DNA from: Thermoguttaceae bacterium
GTDB taxonomy: Bacteria; Planctomycetota; Planctomycetia; Pirellulales; Thermoguttaceae
Length of the DNA: 64,000 nucleotides
Reading direction: 5' to 3'
Assembly: GCA_017939795.1 (NCBI GenBank)
Contig: JAGBAA010000143.1
Coordinates: forward strand, 1-64,000
The translations under genes were made by a program, and so were the position numbers. The notes under the pieces were generated by a model, which was not told where the DNA came from, searched no databases, and worked only from the letters and a program-made list of their open reading frames with translations. Shown here in pieces: positions 15,758 through 25,400 of this stretch (its first letter is position 1; every line of letters starts with the position of its first letter).

Positions 15758-17074
15758 TTACTGTTTCTCCTTTACTTCTTCAAAAACAATTCGACTTGCA
15801 CGTTCTTCCGACATCATGGACGGCAGTTTCTGGCGGATCTCCGATTGGAAAGACTCGGCCCTCAGATCCACGAACTCCAGGACCATGGGAGAATCCAGAA
15901 GCGGTGAGGTATCCTCCACGAAGATCGAGTAAATGTGTGCGCAGCCTGCCTTCACGAGGAAAAGATTCTTCTCATCGGGAGCAAAATCGTTCTGCCAGGA
16001 ACGCGGAGCGCTTGAGCGTGCGTATTTTGAATTCACGCCGCAGAACCGACCGTCTTCCATCACGTAGATCCGGAAATTCGGATCTTTCGTGGAAAGGATC
16101 GGCCGAGCTTCCGAACGGACCGGCGCACCTTCCGGGATCCGGATGGACTTCACCCGGTAGAGATGCTGGACTCCCTGGAATTTCAGGACGCACGAATTGC
16201 CGACGGCATCCTGAAACTTCATTTTCCACGACGACGGATCTCCGGGGTGCTGGTCGATCGTTTCTTTCAGCTTTCGGATCAGTTCGTCTTCCGTGATCTG
16301 GAATGAAGCCGCTTTTCCCCATGAATTCTGGAATTCGATGCAGAGTTTATCCGCAAATTCCAGCTTAAGAAGAAAATCTTCGCTCTGGATCCCCGTATTA
16401 TCCAGCCGTCCATTCGGCATCCTGTGCTCCTGAAGGGTCTTTTCATTGCATTTGACCTGAAATTCCATCCAGCTTTTATCGACCAGTTTTTCATTGGCCG
16501 ATTTGGAAATATTTTGGATGTCGAAACCGATGATCTGAAAGATCTTTTTCCGTTTCTTTTCCCTGGCGAATCGGAGAGACACCGTGTTTCCCGGCGAGAT
16601 CTCCAGTTTCTGGACCGCTTGCGGGTCGGTCTGTTTCAAAAGAACGTCTGCGGGAAATGTTCTGCCTTCCGCAAGGACTTCATTCCCATAGTCAGTCAGG
16701 ACGTCGATCGAAAGTGTCGCGCCTTCCGTTTTGGGGATCGAGATCTCGTAGTCGTCCGGATCTGAAACGGACTTCACGCTCAAAAACCTTTCCGAGGCCC
16801 AGGTCTGCGCGACCCGGTCCTTTTCATTTCCTTCGTGCGAGTAAACTTCAAAATAGGGGCAAAGTGCCGGATTTGCTGAGACGTCAAATTCTTCCACTTT
16901 GAAATAGATCGCGTCATCCTCCTGAATATCGCGGCTGGAAAATGTCTCAGTTTGGGCATTTGCGGTGGACGGATCGGTTTCCGGAGAGGCCTGAGGTTTC
17001 GTTTCCCCGAAACAGACAGCAGTGCCAATAAACGCAGTCGTCAAAAAAACGCAGAGTGTACGAAGATGTTTCAT
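15758..17074 (-). CDS. Secreted protein of unknown function (operon gene 1)
   Basis: 438 residues. Signal peptide 1-24 (Lys-containing n-region, hydrophobic core, 'CFG'). I chose ATG 17074 because a GGGAG site lies 5 bp upstream and the signal peptide then starts correctly; the longer ORF extends through noncoding DNA. The mature part looks beta-rich and soluble, with Asp/Glu/Lys-rich strands, and no family was recognised. First gene of the three-gene unit 17074-13483. Co-secretion with its neighbours suggests one envelope-associated process. Confidence 0.65.
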   Translation of the reverse strand: MKHLRTLCVFLTTAFIGTAVCFGETKPQASPETDPSTANAQTETFSSRDIQEDDAIYFKVEEFDVSANPALCPYFEVYSHEGNEKDRVAQTWASERFLSVKSVSDPDDYEISIPKTEGATLSIDVLTDYGNEVLAEGRTFPADVLLKQTDPQAVQKLEISPGNTVSLRFAREKKRKKIFQIIGFDIQNISKSANEKLVDKSWMEFQVKCNEKTLQEHRMPNGRLDNTGIQSEDFLLKLEFADKLCIEFQNSWGKAASFQITEDELIRKLKETIDQHPGDPSSWKMKFQDAVGNSCVLKFQGVQHLYRVKSIRIPEGAPVRSEARPILSTKDPNFRIYVMEDGRFCGVNSKYARSSAPRSWQNDFAPDEKNLFLVKAGCAHIYSIFVEDTSPLLDSPMVLEFVDLRAESFQSEIRQKLPSMMSEERASRIVFEEVKEKQ

Positions 17075-17247
17075 TTGAACTCCCTTTTTTAGAAAAATTG
17101 ATACTTGGCGGCCGCGAAAACAAAAAATCACTGCGGCCTTCATAATATAAAACCGCAGCGTGTTATATTTTGACAGAAAAAAGTTTGAGAATTTTAAAAT
17201 TTTGGAAAATTTGGGAAATTTTATCCGACACACGGCCGCCGGCACAT

Positions 17248-17310
17248 TCGCCGAGAGAGAATGCGGGATCTTTTGAAAGGTTGCCGTCCCTGAACCCCAC
17301 CAACTCTCGG
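17248..17310 (+). repeat. Dispersed repeat ('CATTCGCCGAGAG' family), copy 2
   Basis: The palindrome CATTC-N9-GAATG (17248-17266) is followed by 'CTTTTGAAAGG' and 'CCCACCAACTCTCGGCG', matching the block at 4270-4375 in order. Confidence 0.5.
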
Positions 17311-17334
17311 CGAACGCGCACGCAAGAAGCCCCT

Positions 17335-17440
17335 CGGAGGGGTGGCAGACCGAAGGTCTGACGGGTGGTTTGGGATACTCGGAATTTCAGACCACCCCGC
17401 CCCTACAGGGTACTCCTCCAAAGGAGGGGAATTTTTAAAG
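17335..17440 (-). repeat. Intergenic repeat ('cttcggtctg' type), copy 2
   Basis: On the minus strand it reads 'CCACCCGTCAGACCTTCGG' then 'TCTGCCACCCCTC', matching 7900-7960. It also carries two internal short stems (CAGACC..GGTCTG and CTCCTCC..GGAGGGG). Confidence 0.45.
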
Positions 17441-17451
17441 GCCGCCGTCTC

Positions 17452-17505
17452 TGAAACCCGCACAAACTCCCGGTGAATGTACGGACGCGCACTCTAAAAA
17501 CGGAG
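17452..17505 (+). repeat. Dispersed repeat ('CATTCGCCGAGAG' family), copy 3 (3' part)
   Basis: 'GAAACCCGCACAAACTC' and 'GACGCGCACTCTAAAAAC' match 4318-4363 closely. Confidence 0.5.
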
Positions 17506-17599
17506 CGGCCAGCGTGCCGCGGTTTCTACGCCATCGCGCGGAATCGCCATCGCCCGCCGCGGCTCGCGGCTGCCGCACTCCCCAATTTTAAAAAAACGT

Positions 17600-17655
17600 T
17601 CTTTTGCGTCCTCTGCGAAATTCAGTGCTGCTGCGGATCGAAAGTCCGTCAAAAA
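17600..17655 (+). repeat. Dispersed 'CTTTGCG' intergenic repeat, copy 3 (degenerate)
   Basis: 'TTCTTTTGCGTCCTCTGCG' followed by 'AAGTCCGTCAAAAAATTC'. The rest of 17075-17814 holds copies of the other repeat families and no gene. Confidence 0.5.
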
Positions 17656-17814
17656 ATTCTTTTCAGGCCCACTATAATCAAACGGGGGTCTTTCCGTCGG
17701 AAGATCTCCGTCAGATCCGGTTTTCGGAGTGCGTATCATGCCGAAGGTCGGCAGGTGCGTACACTTCGCGGTGGAAACCGGCTTTTCAGTAGAATTTTTC
17801 TGAGGGTCAAGAAA

Positions 17815-18813
17815 ATGAATGAAAATTTGAATGAAAAAACCGGCGAAAATGCTGGTGAAAATCTCCCGCAGACGGCAGGATCGTATTCCGGTGAGGCTCG
17901 TCTGCCGGAAGGGGAATCGTATCAGACGGAAAATGAGACCGGGGGAGAAAATGCGTTTTCTTCTGGAATGCATCCGGACGGAGAGGAGCACGTTTTGGAG
18001 GAACATTCCGGTGGGAAAAATGTTTACGGGCGGGAAGACCATCCGTACGAACGTGCCTACGGAAGCGGTTTTCCGCATGGAAACGGGCCCTGGAACCGTC
18101 GGGGAAATGAGGAAGAGCGAACCCGGTTTTCCGACAGTGTCTCCCCAAAAGATACAGAGCCTGCCGGCATTCCGGAAGATGAGATCCCGTATTTCAAAAA
18201 ACTTTACGAGACGCTGAAAAATGAGGGCGAAAGAAGCACGAATGCCGCAAGGGAAGAGCTTCTTTGCTCGGCGCGTCACGGCAGAGACTGCGGCGGATAC
18301 CATCACTGCGGCGGAGCGGACTGCATCTGCCATGAAGTCTTTCCGTGGGCTGGGTTCGTTGGTCTGACGTTTGCGTCCGGCTGGATCTCCAGTCTCTTTC
18401 TTCAGCCTTCCACGTTCCGGTGGTTCGCGACGCTTGAGCAGCCTGCGATGATGCCGCCGCAGTGGATCTTCCTGCCGGTCTGGATCCTGCTTTACTTCCT
18501 CCTCGGCACGTCCGTCTGGATCTCGTGGCGGAAGGCTGGCTGTCGGCGTGCGCTGCCCGTTCTGGTCCTTTACGGCATCCTGATGCTGCTGCAGATCGCA
18601 TGGTGCTATACGTTCTTCTACGGCCACAATCCGTTCGGAGGATTCATTAACCTGATCTGGATCTTCGGCGTTTCGCTGCTTTTGATGCTCGCGTCGCTTC
18701 CGATCTGCCGCTGTGCCGCGGTTCTCCTGATCCCGCAGGTCCTTTGGATCTTCTACGCCCTGATCATCAATTACCAGGTCTGGCATCTGAATGTTGGCGG
18801 GATCGTCGATTGA
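17815..18813 (+). CDS. TspO/MBR-family membrane protein with long N-terminal extension
   Basis: 332 residues from the ATG at 17815, which has a GAGGG site 8 bp upstream; the longer ORF runs through repeats. Residues 1-145 are hydrophilic and low-complexity (Glu, Gly, Asn, His), ending in a Cys/His cluster 'CGGYHHCGGADCICHE'. Residues about 170-325 are the five-helix TspO domain: 'LEQPAMMPPQWIFLPVWILLY', the 'AWCYTFF' helix and the Trp-rich C-terminus 'IINYQVWHLN'. TspO proteins bind tetrapyrroles and sterol-like ligands and affect oxidative stress responses. Ordinary TspO is about 160 residues, so the extension is unusual. Metal binding by the Cys/His cluster is inference. Confidence 0.82.
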   Translation: MNENLNEKTGENAGENLPQTAGSYSGEARLPEGESYQTENETGGENAFSSGMHPDGEEHVLEEHSGGKNVYGREDHPYERAYGSGFPHGNGPWNRRGNEEERTRFSDSVSPKDTEPAGIPEDEIPYFKKLYETLKNEGERSTNAAREELLCSARHGRDCGGYHHCGGADCICHEVFPWAGFVGLTFASGWISSLFLQPSTFRWFATLEQPAMMPPQWIFLPVWILLYFLLGTSVWISWRKAGCRRALPVLVLYGILMLLQIAWCYTFFYGHNPFGGFINLIWIFGVSLLLMLASLPICRCAAVLLIPQVLWIFYALIINYQVWHLNVGGIVD

Positions 18814-18870
18814 TCCGGGATGATCGATCCGGGCTGTGCAATCCGGGACACGATCCGGTACGGTGAAAAA

Positions 18871-18926
18871 AAGAAAACGCACGTTTCCCGCTGCTTTTCC
18901 AGATGAAAAAAGCAGAGAAACGTGCG
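18871..18926 (-). terminator. Terminator of the secreted TPR gene
   Basis: CGCACGTTTC (18878-18887) pairs with GAAACGTGCG (18917-18926), and an inner GCTGCTTTT/AAAAGCAG stem extends it. On the minus strand a T-rich tract follows. It sits between convergent genes. Confidence 0.7.
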
Positions 18927-18992
18927 GTCCGGAGTCGGAAAGGAAACGGCATCATGTCGGCCGTTTCTTTTCCTTTTTTTCCCCTTCAGATC

Positions 18993-20456
18993 TTATTTGC
19001 TGAGTTCCGCTTTGAGAGCTTCAGCTTCCGAACGCTTGGTGAACGGAGCTTCGTTTTCGAGCGTCTTGGAGATGATCTCGAGAGCCTGCTTCTTCACGTT
19101 GGCTTTCTGCTCGGCATTTTCAGCCGGAAGAGCTTCGGCCATGGCGTTCATGTTCGCGGCAAGGCAGTACGCCGTGTCGGAGGACATGTTGCCGTTGGTC
19201 ATCTGGAGGTGACGCTGAAGCAGCTGGGCAGCTTCCTGGTAGCGTCCCATTTTGTGCATGACCCACGCGGCGGTGGCGAAGACCTGCGGCTGCTGCTGAC
19301 CGAAGCGGTCGATGTTGACCTGCGCGAATTCGACGGCTTTCTTCTGTTTCGCGGCATCCTGTTCGCAGAGAGCCAGAGCCAGACCGTTCGTTGCGGCGAA
19401 GTTGCTCGGGGATTCTGCCAGGATGACGTTGAAGAATTTTTCAGCCGCAGCGTAGTCTTTTTCGAAGAGTGCGATGTTGCCGCGGAGAATATTGGCTTCG
19501 AGGAACAGCGCGTTGATGAACGCGTCGTCCGCTTTTTCAGCCTTCTGTTTCGTCAGGATCTGGATCGCGAAATCAGCCTGCTGGCCAGCCTGCTTCGCTT
19601 TGCCGATCATGAGGGACCAGCGGGCGGCAACGATGCGGACCTGCGGGTCGGTCTCGGCTTTGCCGATGGCTTCTTTCATGTACTGGGCGGCCAGTTTTTT
19701 GCCTTCATCCGTGTTCTTCTGCTGGCACATCATGGCGATGCGGGCTTCCGGAAGCAGAGCGTTCGGTTCGATCTCGCGGACTTTATTGTACGCGGCGATC
19801 GCGGAAGCATAGTCTTCCGTGTTGAAGGAGATGAGGGCCAGAAGATTCAGCGCGCCGATGTTTTTCGCATCGAGCTTCAGAACGGAACCGAGCGTTGCTT
19901 TGGCTTCGTCGTTCTTGCCGCGCAGAGCCTGGACCTGAGCCTGACCGATGAGGATGCGTTTCTGGATCTCACCCTTGCGTTTTTCGCTTCCGGTGAATTT
20001 GGTGTTGAGGGCTGCGCCTTTTTCGAAAAGGGTCTCGGCTTCCGTTACGCAGCTGTTCTGAAGATTCAGTTCCGCGAGGATGACGTAGGCTTCCGGATCA
20101 TCGCTGTGCTTCGTGACGGCAACTTCGATAGCCTGACGGACGGCCTGCGGCTGCGGCGGCTGGACCTGGGCAAGCCAGGAAGCCAGAACCAGCTGAGACG
20201 GCGCCATATCCGGTTTCGTGCCGCGCACTTTATCCAGTTTCGCGATCGCGTCTTCGAATTTCAGGGCGGTGAAGTCTTCAAAAGCGGCTTTCAGTTCCGG
20301 ATCCACTTCCGGCTGAGCTGCGGCAGTGGTGCCCGTGGCGGCCGGGGAGTCTTCACCAGCGGCGGTGAGGTCGGCATTTGCAGAACCGACGAGAAGGAAA
20401 GAACTTGCTGCGACGCCGCACAGGGAGGCGAACAGCTTGGAAAAACGATGTGTCAT
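18993..20456 (-). CDS. Secreted tetratricopeptide-repeat protein
   Basis: 487 residues. Signal peptide 1-28 (ends 'GSANA'). A short Ala/Thr/Glu-rich linker (29-52) leads to a helical array with TPR-like repeats throughout, for example 'LALISFNTEDYASAIAAYNKVREIEPN' and 'GNIALFEKDYAAAEKFFNVILAESPSN' with the Gly/Tyr/Ala/Pro pattern. TPR arrays are protein-binding scaffolds; this one should act in the periplasm. ATG 20456 has a GAGAGG site. The gene has its own promoter and terminator, so it is monocistronic. High codon regularity (GCG, CTG, AAG) suggests good expression. Partner unknown. Confidence 0.85.
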   Translation of the reverse strand: MTHRFSKLFASLCGVAASSFLLVGSANADLTAAGEDSPAATGTTAAAQPEVDPELKAAFEDFTALKFEDAIAKLDKVRGTKPDMAPSQLVLASWLAQVQPPQPQAVRQAIEVAVTKHSDDPEAYVILAELNLQNSCVTEAETLFEKGAALNTKFTGSEKRKGEIQKRILIGQAQVQALRGKNDEAKATLGSVLKLDAKNIGALNLLALISFNTEDYASAIAAYNKVREIEPNALLPEARIAMMCQQKNTDEGKKLAAQYMKEAIGKAETDPQVRIVAARWSLMIGKAKQAGQQADFAIQILTKQKAEKADDAFINALFLEANILRGNIALFEKDYAAAEKFFNVILAESPSNFAATNGLALALCEQDAAKQKKAVEFAQVNIDRFGQQQPQVFATAAWVMHKMGRYQEAAQLLQRHLQMTNGNMSSDTAYCLAANMNAMAEALPAENAEQKANVKKQALEIISKTLENEAPFTKRSEAEALKAELSK

Positions 20457-20562
20457 TGGAACCTCTCTTCTTTATGGTTTTCCAAAAAAACGGTTTCTGA
20501 TTCCATTCATTATGCCGTCTTTTTTTCACAAAAAAACGGAATTTCTGAAACTACTGTCTGAT

Positions 20563-20591
20563 ACTCTAGCCGATTTAAGAGGAAAAATCAA
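20563..20591 (-). promoter_or_regulatory. Promoter of the secreted TPR gene
   Basis: Minus strand TTGATT (20591-20586), 17-bp spacer, TAGAGT (20568-20563), about 105 bp before the ATG. Confidence 0.55.
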
Positions 20592-20753
20592 GAGCAATTT
20601 CCAGACTTTTGAGGGAAAATGGAAAATTTTTACGGAGCATCAGACTGAAAAAATGCGAGCCGGATCGCACTTTCACCGAGAAAACACGCAGAAAACGCGA
20701 AACTTGCTGAAAAGAGCATCGATAGAAGGAGCGGAACGCATCCGGATGTGAAT

Positions 20754-20837
20754 TTCACAAAAAAACGAAAAAACACAAAAAGAAATTTGAAATCATTCTG
20801 TGAATTTTTCGGTTTTCTTGTGCTTTTTTCGTGAATT
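20754..20837. other. A/T-rich inverted repeat in the intergenic region
   Basis: The left arm (20754-20788, 'CACAAAAAAACGAAAAAACAC') and right arm (20801-20837, 'CTTGTGCTTTTTTCGTGAA') are imperfect inverted copies. It lies just past the end of the GH71/99-like gene and may act as a terminator. The remaining parts of 20457-20912 hold nothing recognisable besides the promoter. Confidence 0.35.
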
Positions 20838-20912
20838 TTGTATCAAAAACCATATTTTGTGGACTTTAGGCGTCTCCCGACGGTTTCTCTTGCGGAATGG
20901 TCCATTTTGGCA

Positions 20913-22202
20913 TTACTTCGCAGAGGATGTACCAGAGTGCTTTTCCTGCAAGATCCGGGTCCATTTGCCGACCAGCTTCAGGTAATGGTCGCTCGGCAGG
21001 CCGTCATGGTCGAGGAAACGGCTTTCGCCGACGGGCGGAGTTGGGGTGCATTTGAAGATGGCGGTCGCTTCGTCCAGCTCGTCAAACATCGCCTGGTAGA
21101 TCATCGACGCACCGGCATTCACGTGCTCATGGTACTGCGTTTCAAGGAACTCGCCGCCGAGACGGGGGATCGCATTGAACGGAGCGTAATGTCCGCGTCC
21201 TTTCTGGAGATTCTGCCAGGAGAAGCCGGGGAAAACGACCGGGAGATACTCGACTCCGTTTTCCGCACACCATTTCATATCCGGGACCGTCACGCGGCGG
21301 ACGAAATTCCGCACGTCGTCCGGAGTGCCGAAGCGTCCGACCGTCCACGGCGAAACGATGTCCGCCTCACGGATCACGTCGTGAAGAAGCGGGTCGGAGA
21401 CTGCGTCGTTTTTCAGCTCGCGCCAATACGCCGGGACGCCGATCATGACGGTGAATCCGCCGTATTTCGGGTCGTGTTTCAGGAATCGGATGAGTTCGCG
21501 CGTTTTCTCGAGCGTGTACCGCCGTCCGTCGCTGAATCCGATCCCCCAGACTGCCACGACGGGCTTTCCGCCGTGATGGAGATACGCGGGGTCTTCCGGA
21601 GAACGGCCGAGATGCAGCGTGTCGATGAGCCGTTTCCAGTCCGCGATGACTTCCGAATCGATCGTCCGGTCACTCTTTCCGGAGAGGTCGAACATCAGGG
21701 CCCAGCACCGTCCCGTCGCGTTTGCAGAGGCTCGGACATTCTTCAGGACCTCGTCAAGCCGGGCGAGATGTGCGTGATTTTGGGGAGAGCAGCAGAAACG
21801 CTGGAGCATGACGCCGTCCAGACCGTACTCTCGCATCCACTCGAAGTGCCGCAGGACCGTGCGGGGATTCTGCGAGCTGAAAACGTACGCAGGGGAACCG
21901 TCTGCGAAACGGAACGGCGTCAAGTATCTCTCGGAGTCTTCCATCTCGCTCATGTCCGGCCAGATCTCGATCCCGGCGTATCCCGGCTCGAATTTCCCGG
22001 CATTCTGGTAGTGGAACCAGTCCGCGCCGCTTCCGTCACCTTTGGCGGTGAACCAGCCCTGGTAGCCGCAGAGGACTTTTCCATGCATGGAATCGCATGA
22101 GACCCGGGAATCTTGAGGAGCTGCCCCCTCCTCCGCGAAGACAGGGGCAGCAAGAAAAAGGAGCAGAAGGGGAATCAGGAACGAAAGTACAGCTTTTTTC
22201 AT
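20913..22202 (-). CDS. Secreted GH71/GH99-like glycoside hydrolase
   Basis: 429 residues. Signal peptide 1-23 ('AAPVFA'). The mature protein has 'GKVLCGYQGWF', 'FEWMREYGLDGVMLQRFCC', 'KPVVAVWGIGF' and 'PVVFPGFSWQN', which I recognise from proteins annotated as GH71/99-like in Planctomycetota and Bacteroidota. GH99 members are endo-acting alpha-mannanases and GH71 are alpha-1,3-glucanases; the specificity here is open. ATG 22202 has an AAAAGGA site. It is the last gene of the 27527-20913 cluster of secreted carbohydrate-active proteins, separated from the previous one by a 250-bp repeat-bearing spacer. Confidence 0.8.
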   Translation of the reverse strand: MKKAVLSFLIPLLLLFLAAPVFAEEGAAPQDSRVSCDSMHGKVLCGYQGWFTAKGDGSGADWFHYQNAGKFEPGYAGIEIWPDMSEMEDSERYLTPFRFADGSPAYVFSSQNPRTVLRHFEWMREYGLDGVMLQRFCCSPQNHAHLARLDEVLKNVRASANATGRCWALMFDLSGKSDRTIDSEVIADWKRLIDTLHLGRSPEDPAYLHHGGKPVVAVWGIGFSDGRRYTLEKTRELIRFLKHDPKYGGFTVMIGVPAYWRELKNDAVSDPLLHDVIREADIVSPWTVGRFGTPDDVRNFVRRVTVPDMKWCAENGVEYLPVVFPGFSWQNLQKGRGHYAPFNAIPRLGGEFLETQYHEHVNAGASMIYQAMFDELDEATAIFKCTPTPPVGESRFLDHDGLPSDHYLKLVGKWTRILQEKHSGTSSAK

Positions 22203-22304
22203 GGGGTTTCCTTTTTATTGAAATTTTCCTGTTCACGTGTCTGCGCCAGCGGCCAACGGGAACGGGTCCACGCCTTTTTCCGGACGTGGCTTTTCCGAAA
22301 AGAC

Positions 22305-22402
22305 TGCCCAGCCGTCCCGTCTTGCTGCCCAGCCGTCCCGTCTTGCTGCCCAGCGTCCCGTCTTGCTGCGCAAGCCGGCCTTCCTGCGCAAGCCGGCCTT
22401 CC
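22305..22402 (+). repeat. Short tandem repeats between glycosidase genes
   Basis: Three units of about 21 bp (CTGCCCAGCCGTCCCGTCTT + G; the third lacks one base) are followed by two 18-bp units (CTGCGCAAGCCGGCCTTC). Intergenic, no ORF. Confidence 0.8.
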
Positions 22403-22450
22403 TGAATGAGGGGCTTCTTGAGTGTGCGTCCTCGCTTTCGGTCCCTCTTT

Positions 22451-25400
22451 TCAGGGAAGGGACGCGGAGAGCATCTCGATCGCTTCCGCGATCTGTTTTC
22501 GCCGCGCGTAGATCGGTGCGGGATCTTTGCTGAACTCCGTCATGCTCGACGTGATCTCCGGCGGAACGGTGAGGAGCGCCTCATATTCCGCGCGTTTTTC
22601 GGCAGGAAGGTCTTTCGCCGCGGCAAGTTTTTCGCGCAGCAGGTAGAGCATCTCGTAGTCTTCCAGCCCCTCGCGGAGCATTTCGATACGGATGCTGGCG
22701 ACCGGTTCCTCAAAATTCGGAGCGTCCGTATTTTTGTTCGGCACGGCACAGGAAAGCGGCGGATAGAGGAATCGTCCGTCTCCGTTTCCCCAGAAACGTT
22801 TCGTCCCGGCAGACAGTTCATGATTGCTGACGTAGCTCATCGGGTCGAGGTAGGGATCCTGCGGCACCTTTGGAAATGCCGTTGGCGAGGTCCAGTAATT
22901 CGTGGCCCAGATGAGCGTCCCGACGACGTCATTCTGCCAGGTCTGCCAGAGCCAGGTGCGCATTTCCACGGCACTGTGGTCGATGAACTCCGTGCAGTAC
23001 GGCGCACGCGGTCCGCAGCATATGTACCACCAGAACCGCTCGCCTTTTGCGCGGCATTTCTCAGCGATCTTCGGATCAAAATGCGGCGTCAGCGGGCACC
23101 AGATGTCCACTTTGCCGAGCAGATCGTCCGCGACGACTTCCGCGGAAGGTTCCTCCGTCAGCATCGTCTGGATCCCCGGCGCGTATTTCTTGATGCGGTC
23201 CATGCCGTTTTTGATGAATTCGTAGTCTTTCGGATCCGGTTCGTCAAACCAGTAAACGTACGCTTTGTTGAGCCAGCCTTTTTCCCGGAGGTGCGCCTCG
23301 ATCTGACGGACGCAGGACGCGAACATCGCCTGGTATTCGACGGTCTCCTCGCCGAACCCCTCGATCTTAGGGCTCCAGCGCGACTGGTAGGTCCCGCCCC
23401 CCATGCCCGGTATGCTGATGACGAAATTGGTGAAATGGTACTCGTTCATCGCGTGCTCCATCGCTCGGTCGAAGTCGGAAAAATCGACGACACAGCGCGA
23501 ATTTTCGGGCTTTTCCCGGTCCACGATCCACTCGTAGCGGATCTTGTCCATCGTCTCCGGATGGTACGGCGAAATACGGTACCGGCTGAGGACGCGGAGG
23601 TAGATCTGATCCAGTTTGCGCTGGTTTTCCTCGCCTTTAACTCCATGGTATCGGTAACTCGTACCGGGTGAGAAACCGTAGGCGGTCTCCGAGTGATTTT
23701 CTCGCGGGATGTCGAAATTCCAAACGTGAAGACGGAGCGGAACGGTGACTTTTTCGGAAATGTCCGCGTTTTTCAGCGTGAGGGTCACGTGGGTGACGTA
23801 ATCCCCGGCGGGCGTGCCTTCCGGAACGTAAACGGTGAGCCAGATCGGAGCGTTCTGTCCGGCTTTCAGCGTCTTGGGGAAGGTGAACGGCGGCAGCGCA
23901 TCAGGGTAGAATTCCCGGACACCGGTCCGGTCCGTCGGATTCTCAATGAAATGGTAGAAGACGTCGCGGGCCGTCAGGTTTTCGGGCGCGATCTCGTTTC
24001 CATCCGCGTTTTTCAGGGGAGAAAACGAAATGCTCTCAAGCTGCGTTTCCTGCTTCGGATCCAGCACAAGCTGGCACGATTCCCAATCGTTTCGCGCTGC
24101 GGAGATCTGGAGACCGGCGGGATCCATTTCAGTCGGGAGTGCGCGTTTCTGATTTACTTTCCACGTCGAGGGACACCACCAGAGCGCAGTGCTTTTTGAA
24201 TCGGCCGCAAGCCGTTTTCCAAAATCCTCACGGTAGAGATCTGCCGTGAAATACCGGCAGCGCACCTTGGCGGATCTCGCATTTCCGTCTGTGTCTTTCC
24301 ACGTGAGTTCCTCCTCAAAGATCCGGTCTCCCGGTACGTCTTTCGGAAGGTCCTCGATGCGGGGCAGAGCATCACGGAAACCTTCATCTCCCGCGATCAG
24401 CTCCCAGAATCGTGTCGCGCCCCGGATGCTCGTCTCGGGGACCGCGGGTCCATCGGAATCCGTCTCGGGAGTTTCTTGCATCGGGACCAGAGAGGCACGG
24501 AAGCCAAGTTCGTAGAGCTGGCAGTTTGCGTTTTCCGAGCCGGTGAATCGGATCCAGACGGTTTTCGTGCCGCTGAATTCTTCCGGAAGCTCGATATTCT
24601 GCGACTTCGCGCCGTCTACGGAGCCGATCTCCGTCCAGACGTTTCCGTCTTTGGAAGCGAATGCTTTCAGTCTCCCCTTGAGATGGTATCCGACGTAAAA
24701 GTAAAGGCTCGGAGCGTAAAATTTCGGCTCCTTGACGTTCGGCAGCTCCAGATCCAGGCCATTCAGGTCGAAACGGTACGTAACGGAGGACCCGTTCATG
24801 ATGTTCCAGCGGCACGTGTTGAATTTTGAGGAACTTTCCGCAAACGACCGGCTGAAGCATCCCTGGGAGCCGCCGAAACTTCCCCAGAAGGAGTACTTCG
24901 GCCCGTCGGTGCTCAGGGTGACTCTTTCGTCGGCTCCAAGTCCGTTCGCAGCGTAGACCGGCGTGAGGTAAAGAAGCTCCAGCTCCGCAAACTGAAGCGT
25001 CCCGTCGATCATCCACTGGCCGAGATGGATCCCGTCCTTCTCCATGTCTGCGGGAATCGGTGAAATGAGGGAACGGGTCTCCCATTTTTCAGACACCGAA
25101 ATGTCGAAATTGGCGCGGTCCAGCCCCGTCATTCCGCCGCCGGTACCGGAGGTTCGGCGTACCTTGAAGCGCAGCATCGCCGTCCGTCCGGGAAGAACAG
25201 GAACGTCGGCGAGCTTCCATGAACTGGAGCTTTTCCCATTTCCGGAGATCTCCAGCACCGCACCGGAAACTCCCTCGGCTCCGTCTTTCAAAAGCCGGCC
25301 TTTCCCGGAAGAAAGTGTCCACGCAGGATCTGCGAGGTCGAACCGAACGGCGTCAGCATTTTGCGCAAAACCGGGAGAGAGCACGCAGAACACCGTACAG

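Noticed and set aside
18903-20561. 552-codon plus-strand ORF opposite the secreted TPR gene
   Set aside because: No signal or family; starts inside the terminator hairpin of the real gene.
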